Below are positions 19,901 through 32,222 of a stretch of 64,000 nucleotides of DNA, in pieces. A model generated the notes under the pieces. The model worked only from the letters and a program-made list of their open reading frames with translations. It searched no databases and was not told the origin of the DNA. This DNA comes from Apostichopus japonicus (Eukaryota > Echinodermata > Holothuroidea > Aspidochirotida > Stichopodidae). Where the stretch lies: assembly GCF_037975245.1 (NCBI RefSeq), contig NC_092568.1:26594501-26658500 (forward strand), written 5' to 3'. Made by a program: the position numbers and the translations under genes. Numbering within the stretch: the stretch's first letter is position 1; the number at the start of each line of letters is the position of its first letter.

Positions 19901-21920
19901 TTCAGTAGGTGGCATAATTTTAATAGAAATGTTATCATTAAACTGTTAATTACAGAACGGGCAGTATATTATCTCAAACAGTGAAGGAAGGATCATACAA
20001 ACGAAAGTTGAGGAATTTTCCCCTTCTCTCCCCCTCCCCCCCCCCCCCACCACCCAAGTTGGCTAAAAGAAAACATGGAAAGACTAAAGTCATCTCCACA
20101 GTGAGCTATATTGTATTCCTCAGTTACGACATAACTCTTTAGAAATCTTGATATGGGATTGTATGACATATATATGTGTATGTATGATATTGTTATAGTA
20201 TATTTATGGGAGGAGGAGAGGAGTAATCTTAACCTAATCTATGTTTTCTCCTTTTCTTCTCCTTTTTATTTAGAATGAATATGCTGGCATCTATTTTCAG
20301 AATATCCATGCAAGTTAGGGTAAGGATAACTGTCTGTTTGAGTTCAAGTCATAAATTCTTAACCACTGATTGCAGCAAGAATCATTTTTTTGAGCTTCAC
20401 ATATATAGCTATTTCTGATGGAGACTTCAGAAGACCTTTTCCTTGGCTCATATTGAGTTGAGGATAATGTTCATTTTCAAGCTGAAGCTCTTATTAAATG
20501 GCTGTCATCATAATTTATGTCCCTTGTCCTCTCATCTGCCATTTTCAATGCATCTGTTCCCCTTTCCTTTCATACTCTTGTTTTAATGACTTTATAAATC
20601 TGAGGAAGGTTCCGAAGAAGAATCTGCTGAGAGTGAATGAGCAGGCCCTTCTTCTTTTGTCTATAATCATGTCATTTCTCTGTGATATTGGTTAGTATTG
20701 ATTAAAAGAATACAAGCCACCATGACTTGGAGCTTGAGAAAGAAACTGTCCATAGTTATTTGAAAATACTTATAGTTACTTGATATAATTATTATTTCTT
20801 TTTTTATACAAAAGTATATTTATTCTTATTTTTTTTTAAATAGCATTAAAGCTCTTCTTGGTTTCTTCTCTGCAGGTATTACACATCAAAATGACAGAGG
20901 AATGGGGTTTCCCGTACTGGTTATCCTATATTGTGTTTGGTATAGCAACCATTGCTGCTGGCTTGCTTCTTGGGTTGGTGAGTATGACACCAACTTAAAC
21001 AGGATTTAAACAGGATGATAAAGTTGAGAATGATTATACAATCCTATTAAAAATATGACGGGAGTAGGAGCTGGGTCGGAGTGACGATGTCAGACATTTT
21101 GCCAGTTTTACACATAGTGAAGTGTTGATAACCACTGTGCTAACATTTGAGAAGGGATTATATGGAAAGAAGGGTCTGTGAGTTCAATAATGGTTATAAA
21201 GTAAAAGAGGTCATTGAAGTGGTGTTATTAAAATGATTACAGTTCTGTTAGACTGGATGTCAGACATTTAGCCAGTTTTACCTAAAGTGAAGTGTTGATA
21301 ACCACTGTGCTAACATTTGAGAAGGGATTATATGGAAGAAGGGTCTGTGACTTCAATAATGGTTATAAAGTAAAAGAGGTCATGTGAAGTGGTGTTATTA
21401 AAATGATTCCAGTTCAGTTTGACTGGATCGGAACTGCAACAGAACAGAAGTCATCAAAAGGCATATAAAGCAAATAATTTGTGTGTTTACTTGGACACTT
21501 TAATGACAACTCATCTCTCTACCTTCAAGCCTTTCATATTTTAATTGTCTAAAATTTTGCCAAACTTTGGTTTGGTGTAACAAATGTATTGGAGGATACA
21601 AATTAGTGCACTGGCGATGATGTTCTCACCATCAACCCGTTTTGTTCCAGGTGTTTGTCGTAATTGCCGATAGCATCTGTCCACCAAAACCCCCACCCAG
21701 GCAACCAATCCCCGAAGGTTTCCAGCAGCCGATGCCCGACACCAAGCGAGACGAAGATGCCCAGGATGAAGGAGAGGTTGCAGATGAGGTCATCAAGGGA
21801 GAAACAATGAAGGATGAAGACTCTTCTGATGTGAGACAGAGGAAGGTGGCAGATAAGGTCAAGGAGGGAGAAGATGGAGAAAAAGATGAGGAGGGTAAAG
21901 GAGAAGCTCAGGAGGAGTGA
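16771..21920 (+). CDS. TMX1: TMX1-type thioredoxin-related transmembrane protein, complete, 6 exons, 282 aa
   Basis: An ER membrane disulfide oxidoreductase that acts preferentially on membrane-bound clients. Exons are 16771-16910, 19220-19381, 19776-19904, 20274-20319, 20876-20977 and 21651-21920, giving 282 codons plus stop; human TMX1 is 280. Seen: a signal peptide (about 1-20, ending FCQA), a lumenal thioredoxin fold with YAPWCPACKS (active site CPAC at about 52-55, the TMX1 signature), a cis-proline loop TALPTIY, a membrane helix at about 174-200 (WLSYIVFGIATIAAGLLLGL), then a very acidic cytosolic tail. The tail holds an RQR motif (about 255-257), as in human TMX1, possibly an ER-retention signal. 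One juxtamembrane cysteine is kept (ADSIC) where human has two (ADCLC). All splice sites are GT-AG with matching phases. TMX4 is the main alternative, but the CPAC motif and length favour TMX1. Confidence 0.96.
17411..17467. repeat. Dispersed repeat, second copy near 59.5 kb
   Basis: The stretch gcctgacgtttggatcctag, taggatcttcttcggaggc is matched with a few changes at 59517-59556 (acctgatgtttcgatcctag, tagcatcttctcc). It lies in TMX1 intron 1. This is an unclassified interspersed repeat fragment. Confidence 0.65.
17540..17720. repeat. Purine-rich (G/A) tract
   Basis: About 180 bp of the plus strand is dominated by G and A (gagagaagaaagaaacc, gggacagggagaggatt and similar). It is non-coding, in TMX1 intron 1, next to the 17.4-kb repeat. 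Confidence 0.6.
18190..18265 (+). repeat. Probable 3' tail of a retroelement
   Basis: Reads aaaacgcattgagacagttg then ttttacgcactatataaatt and a degenerate (ATT)n end. This arrangement, a cgc-attgaga core, then cgc-tatataaat, then (ATT)n, resembles common invertebrate retroelement 3' ends. The family was not identified. Confidence 0.5.
19220..19381 (+). CDS. TMX1: TMX1 exon 2 (CPAC active site)
   Basis: Encodes YAPWCPACKSIAPIWEKVAD through LSGRFFVTALPTIY. It contains both active-site cysteines and the cis-proline. Acceptor ttgcaag, donor GTGAGA, phase 2 in and 2 out. Confidence 0.97.
19776..19904 (+). CDS. TMX1: TMX1 exon 3
   Basis: Encodes VKDGDFRRYLGSRVEDDIIS then FIEEGKYEEVEKVSWWKHPN, the C-terminal part of the thioredoxin fold (human: CKDGEFRRYQGPRTKKDF). 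Acceptor cggacag, donor GTAGGT. Confidence 0.96.
20274..20319 (+). CDS. TMX1: TMX1 exon 4
   Basis: A 46-nt micro-exon encoding QMNMLASIFRISMQVR, corresponding to the human segment VLMSSMSALFQLSMWIR. Acceptor atttag, donor GTAAGG. Phase 2 in, 0 out. Confidence 0.9.
20876..20977 (+). CDS. TMX1: TMX1 exon 5 (membrane helix)
   Basis: Encodes VLHIKMTEEWGFPYW then the hydrophobic LSYIVFGIATIAAGLLLGL. Exactly 34 codons, phase 0 at both ends. Acceptor ctgcag, donor GTGAGT. Confidence 0.96.
21087..21428. repeat. 170-bp tandem duplication in TMX1 intron 5
   Basis: Two adjacent copies of a unit starting gtcagacatttt/agccagtttta and ending ttagactggat/ttgactggat, at 21087-21258 and 21259-21428. They differ by only a few substitutions and small indels. 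Confidence 0.88.
21651..21920 (+). CDS. TMX1: TMX1 exon 6 (acidic cytosolic tail, stop)
   Basis: Starts VFVVIADSICPPKPPPRQPI, completing the membrane helix. The rest is Glu/Asp/Lys-rich with one RQRK motif, ending EEGKGEAQEE and TGA. Acceptor gttccag. Confidence 0.95.
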   Translation: MFVVIADSICPPKPPPRQPIPEGFQQPMPDTKRDEDAQDEGEVADEVIKGETMKDEDSSDVRQRKVADKVKEGEDGEKDEEGKGEAQEE

Positions 21921-23105
21921 TATTTAAAAGTAACCTTTCATTTTCTAAGAATTGGGTGCATGTGGAGAGGAAATTGTTTATGATTTTCATGATAAGCAAT
22001 GCTAGAGTCTATGAGACTTGCTGTATTGGAATTTCTCACACATTATTTGATAATGAAAACTTTGCAATACTATTCATATTTTTTTTTTTGTCCAATTCTG
22101 TCTTGTTAATGTAAATAGTTTTTTTCTTTTTATTAAGGGGAGATAGTTACCGCTCATGCTTATGGTGCTGAGTATGAATGAATAGTATGAATGATAGTAT
22201 GAACGATGGGGTTAAAAGTATGACTGATGGGGCGATTAGTAGATTTGATATGAGTTATATACCACCCACTGATAATACAGCATTGAGAGCCCCAAGATGG
22301 TTCATCTTAAAACTTTAGTGCCAATGTATAAAATGGTGAATTGCAAGAAATGTGGACACCATTGATCACATTGTATTGACTGTATCATTAACTACTGTAC
22401 AGAAGCCCAGTCATAAGAATTTGTTTAGGGTGAATGACAGATAGAATGAATTAGGTCTGGTTTGCCCAAAGTTTCTTTCAAATTCACATTCATCAAATAT
22501 GAAACTTCAGAGAGGAAAAAAATCCAGAAAAATATCCTCCTTAGAGAAGGAATCTATGAAGAATCACATGTTAGCTTAAACTTGCAAGATTTCTGCACAT
22601 GGTTTGAAATGATCTGTAAATGTTTTTAGAACATAATAATCCATGGATTGCTTGTACCTCACCTGTGATCATACTGGATGGACAAACTTGAAGATACTTT
22701 TGTCAAATTTATGCATTGCAAACTAACTAGAAGATCAATGGTATTTATATGTGCCACATCTGAGGCCACCTGGTGTTTCAGTGTTTCAAAATTTCTTGCA
22801 CTGAAAAAAAAACATTCAGTGGCAAACTGTCACATTAGGTATGAAAGTGATACTCATTTTGCTTGTCTGACAACGATACAAATATTATACGTTAAAATTG
22901 TCTTCCAGAGTAAAAATGTCATTTCATTCTACTCTATAGTGCAGTGCATAACCCTTCCACTTCCCCTGATCAGAATGTGCAAAGTGTGGAGTGATTTTGA
23001 CATGTGGCTTATTTAGGGTCTTGTCTTTTTATTAAGGGATTTAATACTCATAGTGTACTATTCAAGGCTTACATGAGGGGATGGGGTCCAAGGAGGGGCA
23101 GTTAT

Positions 23106-23760
23106 TAGCTCATACCAGCATGCTGGTGTGAGCTATTGTTACAGTGCGGCGTCTATCACTCTATCATTCTATCACTCTATCCGTCAACAATTGGTAAAAC
23201 TGCTCCCACTCGCACAGTGTTTGATGGAATTTCATGAAACTTGGACACAAGGACCATTGGGTATAGGGCCATCAGAGATGGTCCAAAATTTGGGGTCAAA
23301 GGTCACCTGTGGGCCGTAATGGGCCATTTTGTGGAAATACGCAAAATGCTTCTTCTCCTACAGATTCCATGGTGCAATGTTGAGGGTTTGTCACGATAGT
23401 GCTATGGTAGTTTTACCTTCAGGGTGTTCATGAATTTGAGATCAAAGATCAACTAGGGGTCTTTTGTGGCCCGGGCCGTGGCCCTATATTTTCAAATTGC
23501 TCCTGTTCGTACAGTGTATGGCCAATTATAATGAAACTTGGTCACAATGTTCCTCGGGATGAGAGTTACGAGGGGTGTTCGGAAAATTGAGGTCAAAAGT
23601 CATTTAGGGGGTCATCGGGGGTCATTCTTTGTAATATTTTCAAATATCTCAATCTCCTCAAGATTTTGATGGATCATATTCAAAGTTGAACTGATGATTG
23701 TTGGATTGTGTATGAATAAGGTGATGCCTAAAAATTTTTGGTCAAAAGTTAATTAATTAC
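23106..23760. repeat. Modular repeat: four about 150-bp units with DR1-like motifs
   Basis: Opens with the near-palindrome agctcataccagcatgctgg, tgtgagct (23108-23135). Four diverged modules follow. Each has a block like gatggaatttcatgaaactt near its start and a ggtcaaaggtca-like motif near its end, at 23294, 23440, 23591 and 23740. The motif spacing is 146-151 bp. The family was not identified. Confidence 0.7.
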
Positions 23761-26195
23761 AATTAATCCCCATTGTTTAAAAAAATCTGAGCCTTCACTT
23801 TTTGCCAAAGCTCCTTTAATTTGTCTCCCAATCCCTGCAGTGTTTGTTTGTGGTTAAGCTCTGCAGAGGCTGTTAGTGGAATTAAAGCAGGACTAGGAGT
23901 TGTTATTAACTGTTGAACTGTAAGCATGAGAGCCCTATAGCCAATCAGCACTTGCCGATTCTTAGAAGTCTTTGAGCCTGAGGTATGTAGGCAGCTTGTG
24001 AAGTTATGTCTTGTAGGGAGTGCTTGTTATGTCTGCTAAGGTAGAGGGGAGAAAGTTGAATAGGGTAGGCCAGTGGTATTGTTTGAGAGAGTGGGTAAAA
24101 TAGGATTTAAAGGGGAAAATAGGAATTATAGCCAGTGGTGTGGCCAGGATTCTGCTAACTGAGGGGGGGGGGGGGGGGTTATCCCTCACGGGCCCAAAAT
24201 TGGTTTTGTGGGCCCTACATTTTTCAGCTCGAAAAGGTATGAGCTTCTGCACCATTGGTGCTCTAGTATGGGAGTTATCTCCATGTGCCTTGTTTCTGAG
24301 CAGAGGTATATAGTTAAAGTACTGATGTAATTTTTGTTTTGATTTAGTTTCTGGCCAGCACATTCCATCACCAATCATAGAACCATGAAGTGAACTGTTT
24401 GGTTTATATTAAAATATCAAATCAGGTTGAATAATTCAAATTCTAGGCAATATTTTATATGATTTAATGTACATAAACTGTAGAATACCTGGTATACCTC
24501 TCCTGGTCAGAGAATAAATTTGAATGTTATGACAATCTGAAAAGCAAATTTTATAGTCAGTCTTGCATAGCAGTGTAGAAGTAGAAGGATTTATGGAGTT
24601 TCTTCAAATTTTAATATCAAATTAAATAAATTATTTGAAATTTATCTTTTCACAGTTCAAAGCATTTTTGTATCATCTGAGGCCAGATGCCAAAGGGGGG
24701 GGGGGGGGAGGGGGGGGTTACTTGCATATCATGTTACTGTTCAAGTGGATGCAAAATAGGCGCCCAACATGCCACATCTTGTAGAGTATATTCGTTGACT
24801 GTTAAATTCAGAAGTGTTTGCTATACTTGGTAACCAACAAAATATTTTGAAAGACTAAGTTATTTCAGTTGGATTGGAAGAGGAGTAATCTCATTTCAGG
24901 TGTTATTTGTTGTGGCAGTTATTTCAAGTAACAAAGTTAACAAGTTAGTCCACACTGTATGTGGGTTACTACTAAATGCTTTTCATATGGTGTTTATGAA
25001 TCTTTCAATGCTAGTCAGTACTGTCATCCCATGACGATGGTATGGCATATGCTCAACAATTCAGCTTTCCACTTTGAGTTACAAATGTTCAAACCTTTCC
25101 AATATGGATGTGATAAGTACAAATGTGAAGATTGTCTAGGAGAAGGAAGGGGGGGGGGGAAGAACTTTGTTTTGGTGTAAACGTATGGACTAGGGTGTCT
25201 TAGTTTGGATCAATTGCAACATAGCAAATACCTTGTAAGTTTTGCTAAACATTTTGATGAAACATAAACAGCTGATGTTAATGATTTGAATCTAGTATGG
25301 AGTTGACTGAATGTTGACTTTAAGATGTCACATTTGTTCTTTCCAACCTTACTTGAGTGTTCTTTAAACACTCATTCAGATGTTGTCTCCTAGAGAACTA
25401 AGTACAAGGAAGTGTGTTATCCAAAAGACATTTTATCTTATTTTCAGTTTCCAACACCATCATGTTTATAATTATTACATCAAGTATGTGGTCTGTTTTG
25501 TTGATATTTGCTCGAGTTGAGAAGGTTTAAATACTAGACCTGATTTTGTATTTTTAACTCTACATTAGTAAAAATAGAAGCACGCAAAAACTATCTAATC
25601 CAGTTTGTTTTGTTTGTATTTTTAGGATAAGAAATAAGACAATGCCTGATTGTTTATCCAGTACTGTATGTACAAGTATAAAAGCCAGAGGACTTGGTCA
25701 TGATTTTCATAATCAAACAAATGTTTCCTTTGAAAATGAAATTATCATAGGTTACATAGCCATCCTTTGAAAATTTATGTAAAAATGTGTCTCTTTGTAC
25801 TGAACGAAAAATGAGAACTACATAAATGCAATAAGATATTACATACTGAAGAAATCAGCAACCCATTCACATGACTTCCTGCAAATGACAGTAAGGTTTT
25901 CTTCAGATTTTGTTTCAGATGTTAATGATTGGCATCTCCATCAAGAGAGACAAAGATGATGGCTGGGTTACTTTACCTTTGAAAGGAAACACCAACATAC
26001 TGAAGTGGTAGCACCAAGAAATAACCTTTATAAATTCTCACAATTGTTATCTTTCCCTTATGTTCTTGAGTGTCATTGCTCACCCCTGGCATGCACAAAT
26101 GGGGGGGGGAGAGGATGGGGGGTTGTGATAGCACCTGCCAATTAATTCTTTGGAAGGTTAACCTGGAGTGTTTTCATCTGGAGTGTTTTCTTTAA

Positions 26196-26814
26196 AGCAG
26201 CATTTTGCGTTTGGTCGCCGTTTTCTACTTTTTTGACATGTCCATCGAGTTTTTTACATATATCAATCACAAAACAGCAAACTAAGATATTAGCCAAGTC
26301 TTTCCCTGCCAACAACGTTAATTGGCGAGTAATTAAGGATATTTTCAGATAATGAGAAGAGTGTCCACGACAAATTCCACAGTTAAAATTAATCGCATAC
26401 AGTTCCCCCAAAACCCACTAGTTTGAATTCAACCAATCAGAGATGCAGGTGTAGTTATGAGCCGTTGCTAAAAATAGATTCAAGACTTTGCGTTAGTACA
26501 ACCAGGGAGATGTATGGAACTCCCTGGTACAACTGCCATATAGACTGTACACAAATAAAGCATGGTGTTGTATTGCATAGGCCTATTGGTCAATGACGTT
26601 CGTAGTGTTTAAATATTCATATTATGGGCGAGGTTTTTGGGTTCTAACAGAAATATCTTGGAGAAAAACAAAGTTGAAAGTTGCAAATTTTTCGACTTTT
26701 ATGCCACCATTTGAAGTAAGATTTAAATAGATAAGCTAGTTATGTATGTCGTTATGGCATAGTGGAGTCAGCGAGGTTGAGAAAAATCATAGAAAAGGAC
26801 GCAAAATGCTGCTT
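26196..26814. mobile_element. MITE with AGCAGCATTTTGCGT ends and TTAA flanks, 619 bp
   Basis: Perfect inverted repeats: AGCAGCATTTTGCGT at the left and ACGCAAAATGCTGCT at the right. Each is flanked by TTAA (26192-26195 and 26815-26818). TTAA duplication is the mark of piggyBac-type and some other cut-and-paste elements. It has no transposase. Confidence 0.8.
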
Positions 26815-29800
26815 TAAATGCCCATAGATGCAGGTTGGGTATCTTCTGGAACTGATGGATCCTTTCTTTTCGGTTGTTTGATCTATATATCAATGTAGTT
26901 CAAAGATTCTGACACCAAGAAAGAGAAACCAAAAAAAAAGCCCACATCACACACGAATCTTTCATGTCCAGTTTATTCCTGCAATAAAGTCTAATTTGAT
27001 AACAGAACAAGGTGTGAAAAGCATGTTTGTACTAGTAGCAAGTTTAAAATGTACAAACTCAAAAAGGAATACCTTTCTTACCCATTTAACTATCCCTATA
27101 GAACCTTATTTAGTTCCATATTCCATCTGTACATGTAAGAATAATTTGCTCTATCATCTTACCCTCTCCTTTATATGCTATGGTACAGTCATAGTATTAC
27201 ACGTTGCTCTTTGATATATTCTACACAACACTTTACAAAATACAAGTCAATTTTTTTTTTTTATAAGTTATATAACTTCAGAACAACTACACATTTTTCA
27301 ACCACTTCAAGAACTGCTACTTCTACCGCCATCATAGTATAAAACATAACAGTAAGAAATTTATCTCTTTATAAGTCAATCTCATTAATATGCATGACAA
27401 TAACGTCATCATCATCAACCAACCAAAATGCTTAAAATATGAACAGCTGTTACACTTCAATATGATTTTGATTTTTTTTTCTTCAGATTTGCACACATAC
27501 ACTGAACAAACAAAGTATTAACAATAATAATATAGATCTAAATTCAAAAGGAAAAAAAAAATAATCATAATCATAAAAATAATAATAGTAACATCATTTT
27601 CACAGCTTTACTTAAATCAACCAGTGGTTTACTGTTTACCAAAAAAGAAAACAAAATGAGGAAAAAACAGGTTGCTTTGAATCAAACAGCTTGTTACAAT
27701 CCTACACAAATAAAGATATCACTTATTATAGATGATACAGGAGACCACCATCTTTGTTTTCCGTTGACTAATTGAAAATGAATAACATTCAGTAAAATTA
27801 ATGATGGAGACTGTATAAGCTGGCTCAGCAGGACACAATGCAACTAAAAAATTATGTAAAATCAAATGGAACTTAGGTTAAATAAATGAAGAGTGACATA
27901 TGTTCTAGCATGATCTTCAAAGATTTTATTTTTTTGGTGGGGGCTAGGAAGGGGATATCTGACTACCAAGACGAGAATATAAGTTGATAGGTATTGGACA
28001 CGCATGACACCTGCGTGCATTTCCCACATATTTACTTCTGTTGTACGATTACAACAATGATTAAGTTTATCTCCATGTCATGTCGATTGCATTCAAAATT
28101 TAAATGTATCGTTCCATCGGTTCCAAAGACTGATTGGCATAAATCACAGATGGATGTTTCATTCCTATTCTCACTCCACTATTTGGATTCATAATTACAA
28201 CTGAGGCCAAACTGATATCCATTCATCAAAAAAGTAAAGAAATATGTTTGTTATGTGACATATTTGCTTGTTTAGTTAGTAGGTATTGAGCTTGGATTCT
28301 TCTAGTATGCCTGCCTTTGACAACATAATATTTTATATTCTCCAAAGCTACAAGTAGTCTATATATCAATTCTTTGCTAACAATCCTTACACATTATACT
28401 CACTATTGTTTGGACAAGACATACAACATGTTGTTTTTGTGTCAATGTATAAACAAAACTACCATGGGAGCAACTACAGACTTCAGCATGCAAGTTTATT
28501 TTAGAATAGTTTATTATTAGAATTATGTGCACCAAGATTTCTTCACTTAGAACACAGATTGTGAATATTACATTAAAACACTGTCCAGAAGTTGATCTAG
28601 ATCTTGATAATCAAAATTGTTTTGAAGACGAAATTTCATTGATAAAGTATGACATATCTCTTGATGATACTTAATGTTTGTCTTTATATCACTTTTGAAA
28701 TGAAAAAAAAAAAGCATAAAAACAACTCAATTTTTTGCAAAACAGAATATATGCTGCAATGCGAGAATTCCAATTCAGATAAGAGATATCAGTTTTAATA
28801 CATCTCAGCATTATCACATGTAATGAAATAATCTCACATTGAAAATCACACAAATACCTAACAATCTTCAAAATAATATTTCTAATTGAGGATAAACATT
28901 AAAAAATTTTTTGTTTATTTCAACATAACCCACCCCCCCAAAAAAAAAAATGGGGAAAAAAAACAAGAAAACTAAGAATATTAACAATTTAACAATCTGT
29001 AGATTTATCTCATTTAAAAGCAACTTACACTTTCAGTATTGGCAATGGTTTGCTAACCATTTCCACCAAACACCCAACAGATATTACCATTTTTGTTTGT
29101 ATTTATCAAATTCGAATTCATTTCTGTGGGTATTGCTTAAGTCTGTACATGTTCATCTGTGGAGCTAAAATATGAAGCACACCCTCTATTATCCAACCCA
29201 CAAAAGAAAAAAATGCAATTTACATATTTAAACTAAGCCAAAAGGAAAGCAAATGATGGGAAAGACTTATTGAGTGTGGATAATAACAACAGCTAAATTT
29301 GACCATTTATCTACAAACCTTTCCAATATTGTAAGATGTATAATTTTCTTTAGATTCATATGTTTCTGTACAGTTGCATGCAAGAAGTGCAAAGATTTTC
29401 TTGAAAAGGAGCACACAAAAATAATAACAATACTACAAAAAACAAATTTCCCACAGCAAACCAAGCAACGTTATATCACAGTATAATAATCTACACCAGA
29501 ATGAGTTGGTAATTGTTATGCAATAAAGCAATAATTTTCATCTCATTTATTACAATTTCCATTGGTCTTTCTTTCTTCCTGTTTCATTTTCTTCTAGGCT
29601 TTGGCATCGACATCTTTACACATGTTTCAGGTCGACATTAAACACAAAACTCTGACAACAAGAAAAAGGAATTGCATCTCCTAGGCCAATTTTCCCAAAT
29701 CTGAATGCAACATTTCCAATCAGGAGATAGATGGTAGTTTTATTTAATATTTCATTTCTTACATGTGTACCTTCGGATGTTACTGTAACCATACCATTCG

Positions 29801-32104
29801 AAAATGATTCCCTGACACAAGAATACCTCTGAATACCTTCGAGCTCTCCATCAAACCTCAACGTCTACTAGGGGAATCCCCAGGGACGAACACTTTTCCT
29901 GAGTATCTAGAGGTCCGTTAGCAATTGTGAATACCAAATAGAGGAAAATGCCACTGTTCAAACCATATTGTTATTTACAAGTGACTTTTCAAATAACAAG
30001 GTTGACCTGAAACCATCGTCTTCCAATCAAGTAGGATAACTTCTTGCAAGGAGCTGCTTCCAATGTTACAATGTATAACATCTGACATTAGCTAAGATAA
30101 GGAAGAACAGCTTTGGTTACTTTGTAGATCACGTGAAACACACGGAAAATCCCCTTTTATAAACCAATCGAGGGCTAACCAGGTTGAATTCATAATGGGA
30201 AGGGTTGGCTATATAACATCATTATACAACTTCGACAAAACTTTCATTTAAAATGACCTTTCAGTTGTTGATTCGCACCTCTCTGATCCCTTCTAAACTG
30301 ACTCCAACAAAGATTAGCACATCGCAAACCCTCCTAGAGCATTGGAGTGATAAACACCTGAAGATTATCGTACATGACTCTTACATTTATTAAGCAGGGT
30401 TTGACCACCCCTGTTATATGCCCAATGGTTTGCCAGTGAATCACTATAAAGCGATGTGTTAACATTGCTTTATACCTGTGTCCAACAAACGCAAAATCTA
30501 TGACCTATGAATTAAACAGCAATGACTGGACTGGACGGTAAGAATCCTCCGAGGCTCTGTGATGAATACGCAAATAATTGACCAAAAAAAAAAAAAAAAA
30601 GGTAAAAAGAAAAACTAAAGTGCACTGTTATCCTTAGGACGGTAGAAAAAACAAAGTAGAAGTCTTTGGATAAACATTGCAAATGCTATACAATACTCTT
30701 CTAACTTTTACTAACCAGAATTTCTCAATATTGAGTTGGAAAAGCGATTAAAAAAAAAAAGATGTTAATGTGAACAATGTACACATATCACAATCCAAAT
30801 AGATAGATTCAATGTCATAGGGCTTGTTGTCTTCACTACAAAAATGATCGCACACCTACTTCAAAAAGGAAAAAATGCCAAAAACCTGTTTAAAATAACA
30901 AACATACAATTCCAACAAGTTCAAGCCTGCTTAAGCTTTGTACGTCAGTTAGGGATTCCTCTCTGTGTGAGAAATTACGTTTACTCCAATGTTCAGCAAT
31001 ATTTTCATTTGTCCTTTGTTTCACTGGATTCACTCCAAGTGTACAACATGACATCCTGGTGGGTGGAAAGTTGATGTTATATCAAACAATTCTTTGCATT
31101 TATTTTTATTACTTATTCCAAATATTTAATACTAAAATTCCATTACAATACAGCTCATCAGCTTTTAATTTTATTTCGTTCCCCTCCTCTGCCCCACCCC
31201 ACCTCCCCTCCCCCAGATTAAATGACAGCTTGCAGCAGTATGTGCTCCATACGAAGTACAATAGACAGTGTTTTCGAGATGAAATACTTTATAAATGAAA
31301 CAACTAATTAGTTACTTGTTATTTCAATGTGGTTTAAATTGTCACCACATCCAGGATATATTTGTTTAACCAATTGTGATCTCATTTTGGGTGTTCTCAA
31401 TTGTTTAATAAAATTATATTATTCCCCCCCCCCCCCACTCCTTTCATCTTAAAAAAAGAAACAGGCTAAATATATGCTACAAAATACTAACCGCTGCTTT
31501 AAATGTCAGTTTAACGACTATTCCAGATGCAGCGAGAAAACTTGATAGGATCAGAAATAAATCACATTTTGCTAGCAATATGACGAAAAGGATTTTTTTT
31601 CTCTCCACATGGGACACTCAAGGAAATGGATACCATATGATAAATAGAAATCACTGCAGCAAAAATGAACCAGACAGCATTAGATGTGATTTGATCTTCT
31701 GAACGGTAGGAATTGTTCTACGTGGATTTATGTAATACATTTTGATTTTTATTATATACACCTATTTATTATGTTCCGACTGTATCTAGTGACCATCAAG
31801 TCATAGAATGGAGCCCCTGTAATAACAAGGTCCATTTAAAAGTAACAGTCCTTTACCCAGGGCCCTGTGCAAGTTTCTGAGTAATTGCTTAAAATTCTCT
31901 CAAATATCTAGGCTCTGAAGAGTCAAACAGAATGTGCATAGGTTGCGCACTAGGGATAGCGCAAAACTTGTGTGAAGCGAGAGAGAGGTTCGTCACAACA
32001 AAAGTTTATAAAATGTCAAGAAATGCTTAAGAAAAACAAGAAAATATATGTTGCTCCCCCAGCCCCCCCACCCCTCCCCAACCCTATTTTGAGCCTCTGA
32101 ATAT

Positions 32105-32222
32105 TCATTTATTAGGTGTCCCATCTGCTACCTTCGGCTGTTGGCTGCTGTTCAAATGATTCTTTTCTAACTTGCCTAGCTTCTTCCACAGCTCGTCTCG
32201 TTCTTTTTCCTTCTTCTTCTCC
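32105..32222 (-). CDS. PPP2R5E: PPP2R5E-like last coding exon (stop)
   Basis: Encodes [20 protein letters not shown] then a short tail ending DGTPNK and TGA at 32107-32105. The tail after the conserved LWKKL helix is lineage-specific. Acceptor ttgcag, phase 2 in. Confidence 0.95.

Larger units (their letters stand above)
21921..32104. other. Convergent intergenic region with both 3' ends, no coding gene found
   Basis: This holds the 3' untranslated region of TMX1 (plus) and of the PPP2R5E-like gene (minus). Neither poly(A) site can be fixed. AATAAA occurs on the plus strand at about 24512, and TTTATT (minus-strand AATAAA) occurs at several places, for example about 31765. The region contains the 23.1-kb modular repeat, the 26.2-kb MITE, G-runs at about 24163, 24697, 25150 and 26101, and poly-A/AAT low-complexity stretches at 27.5-27.6 and 30.57 kb. 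The open frames here are short and AT-biased. Confidence 0.6.

Noticed and set aside
24125-24180. Possible CAGGGGCGTAGC-family copy (ccagtggtgtggccaggatt)
   Set aside because: Only a loose resemblance to one end, followed by a G-run; no second end or target duplication.
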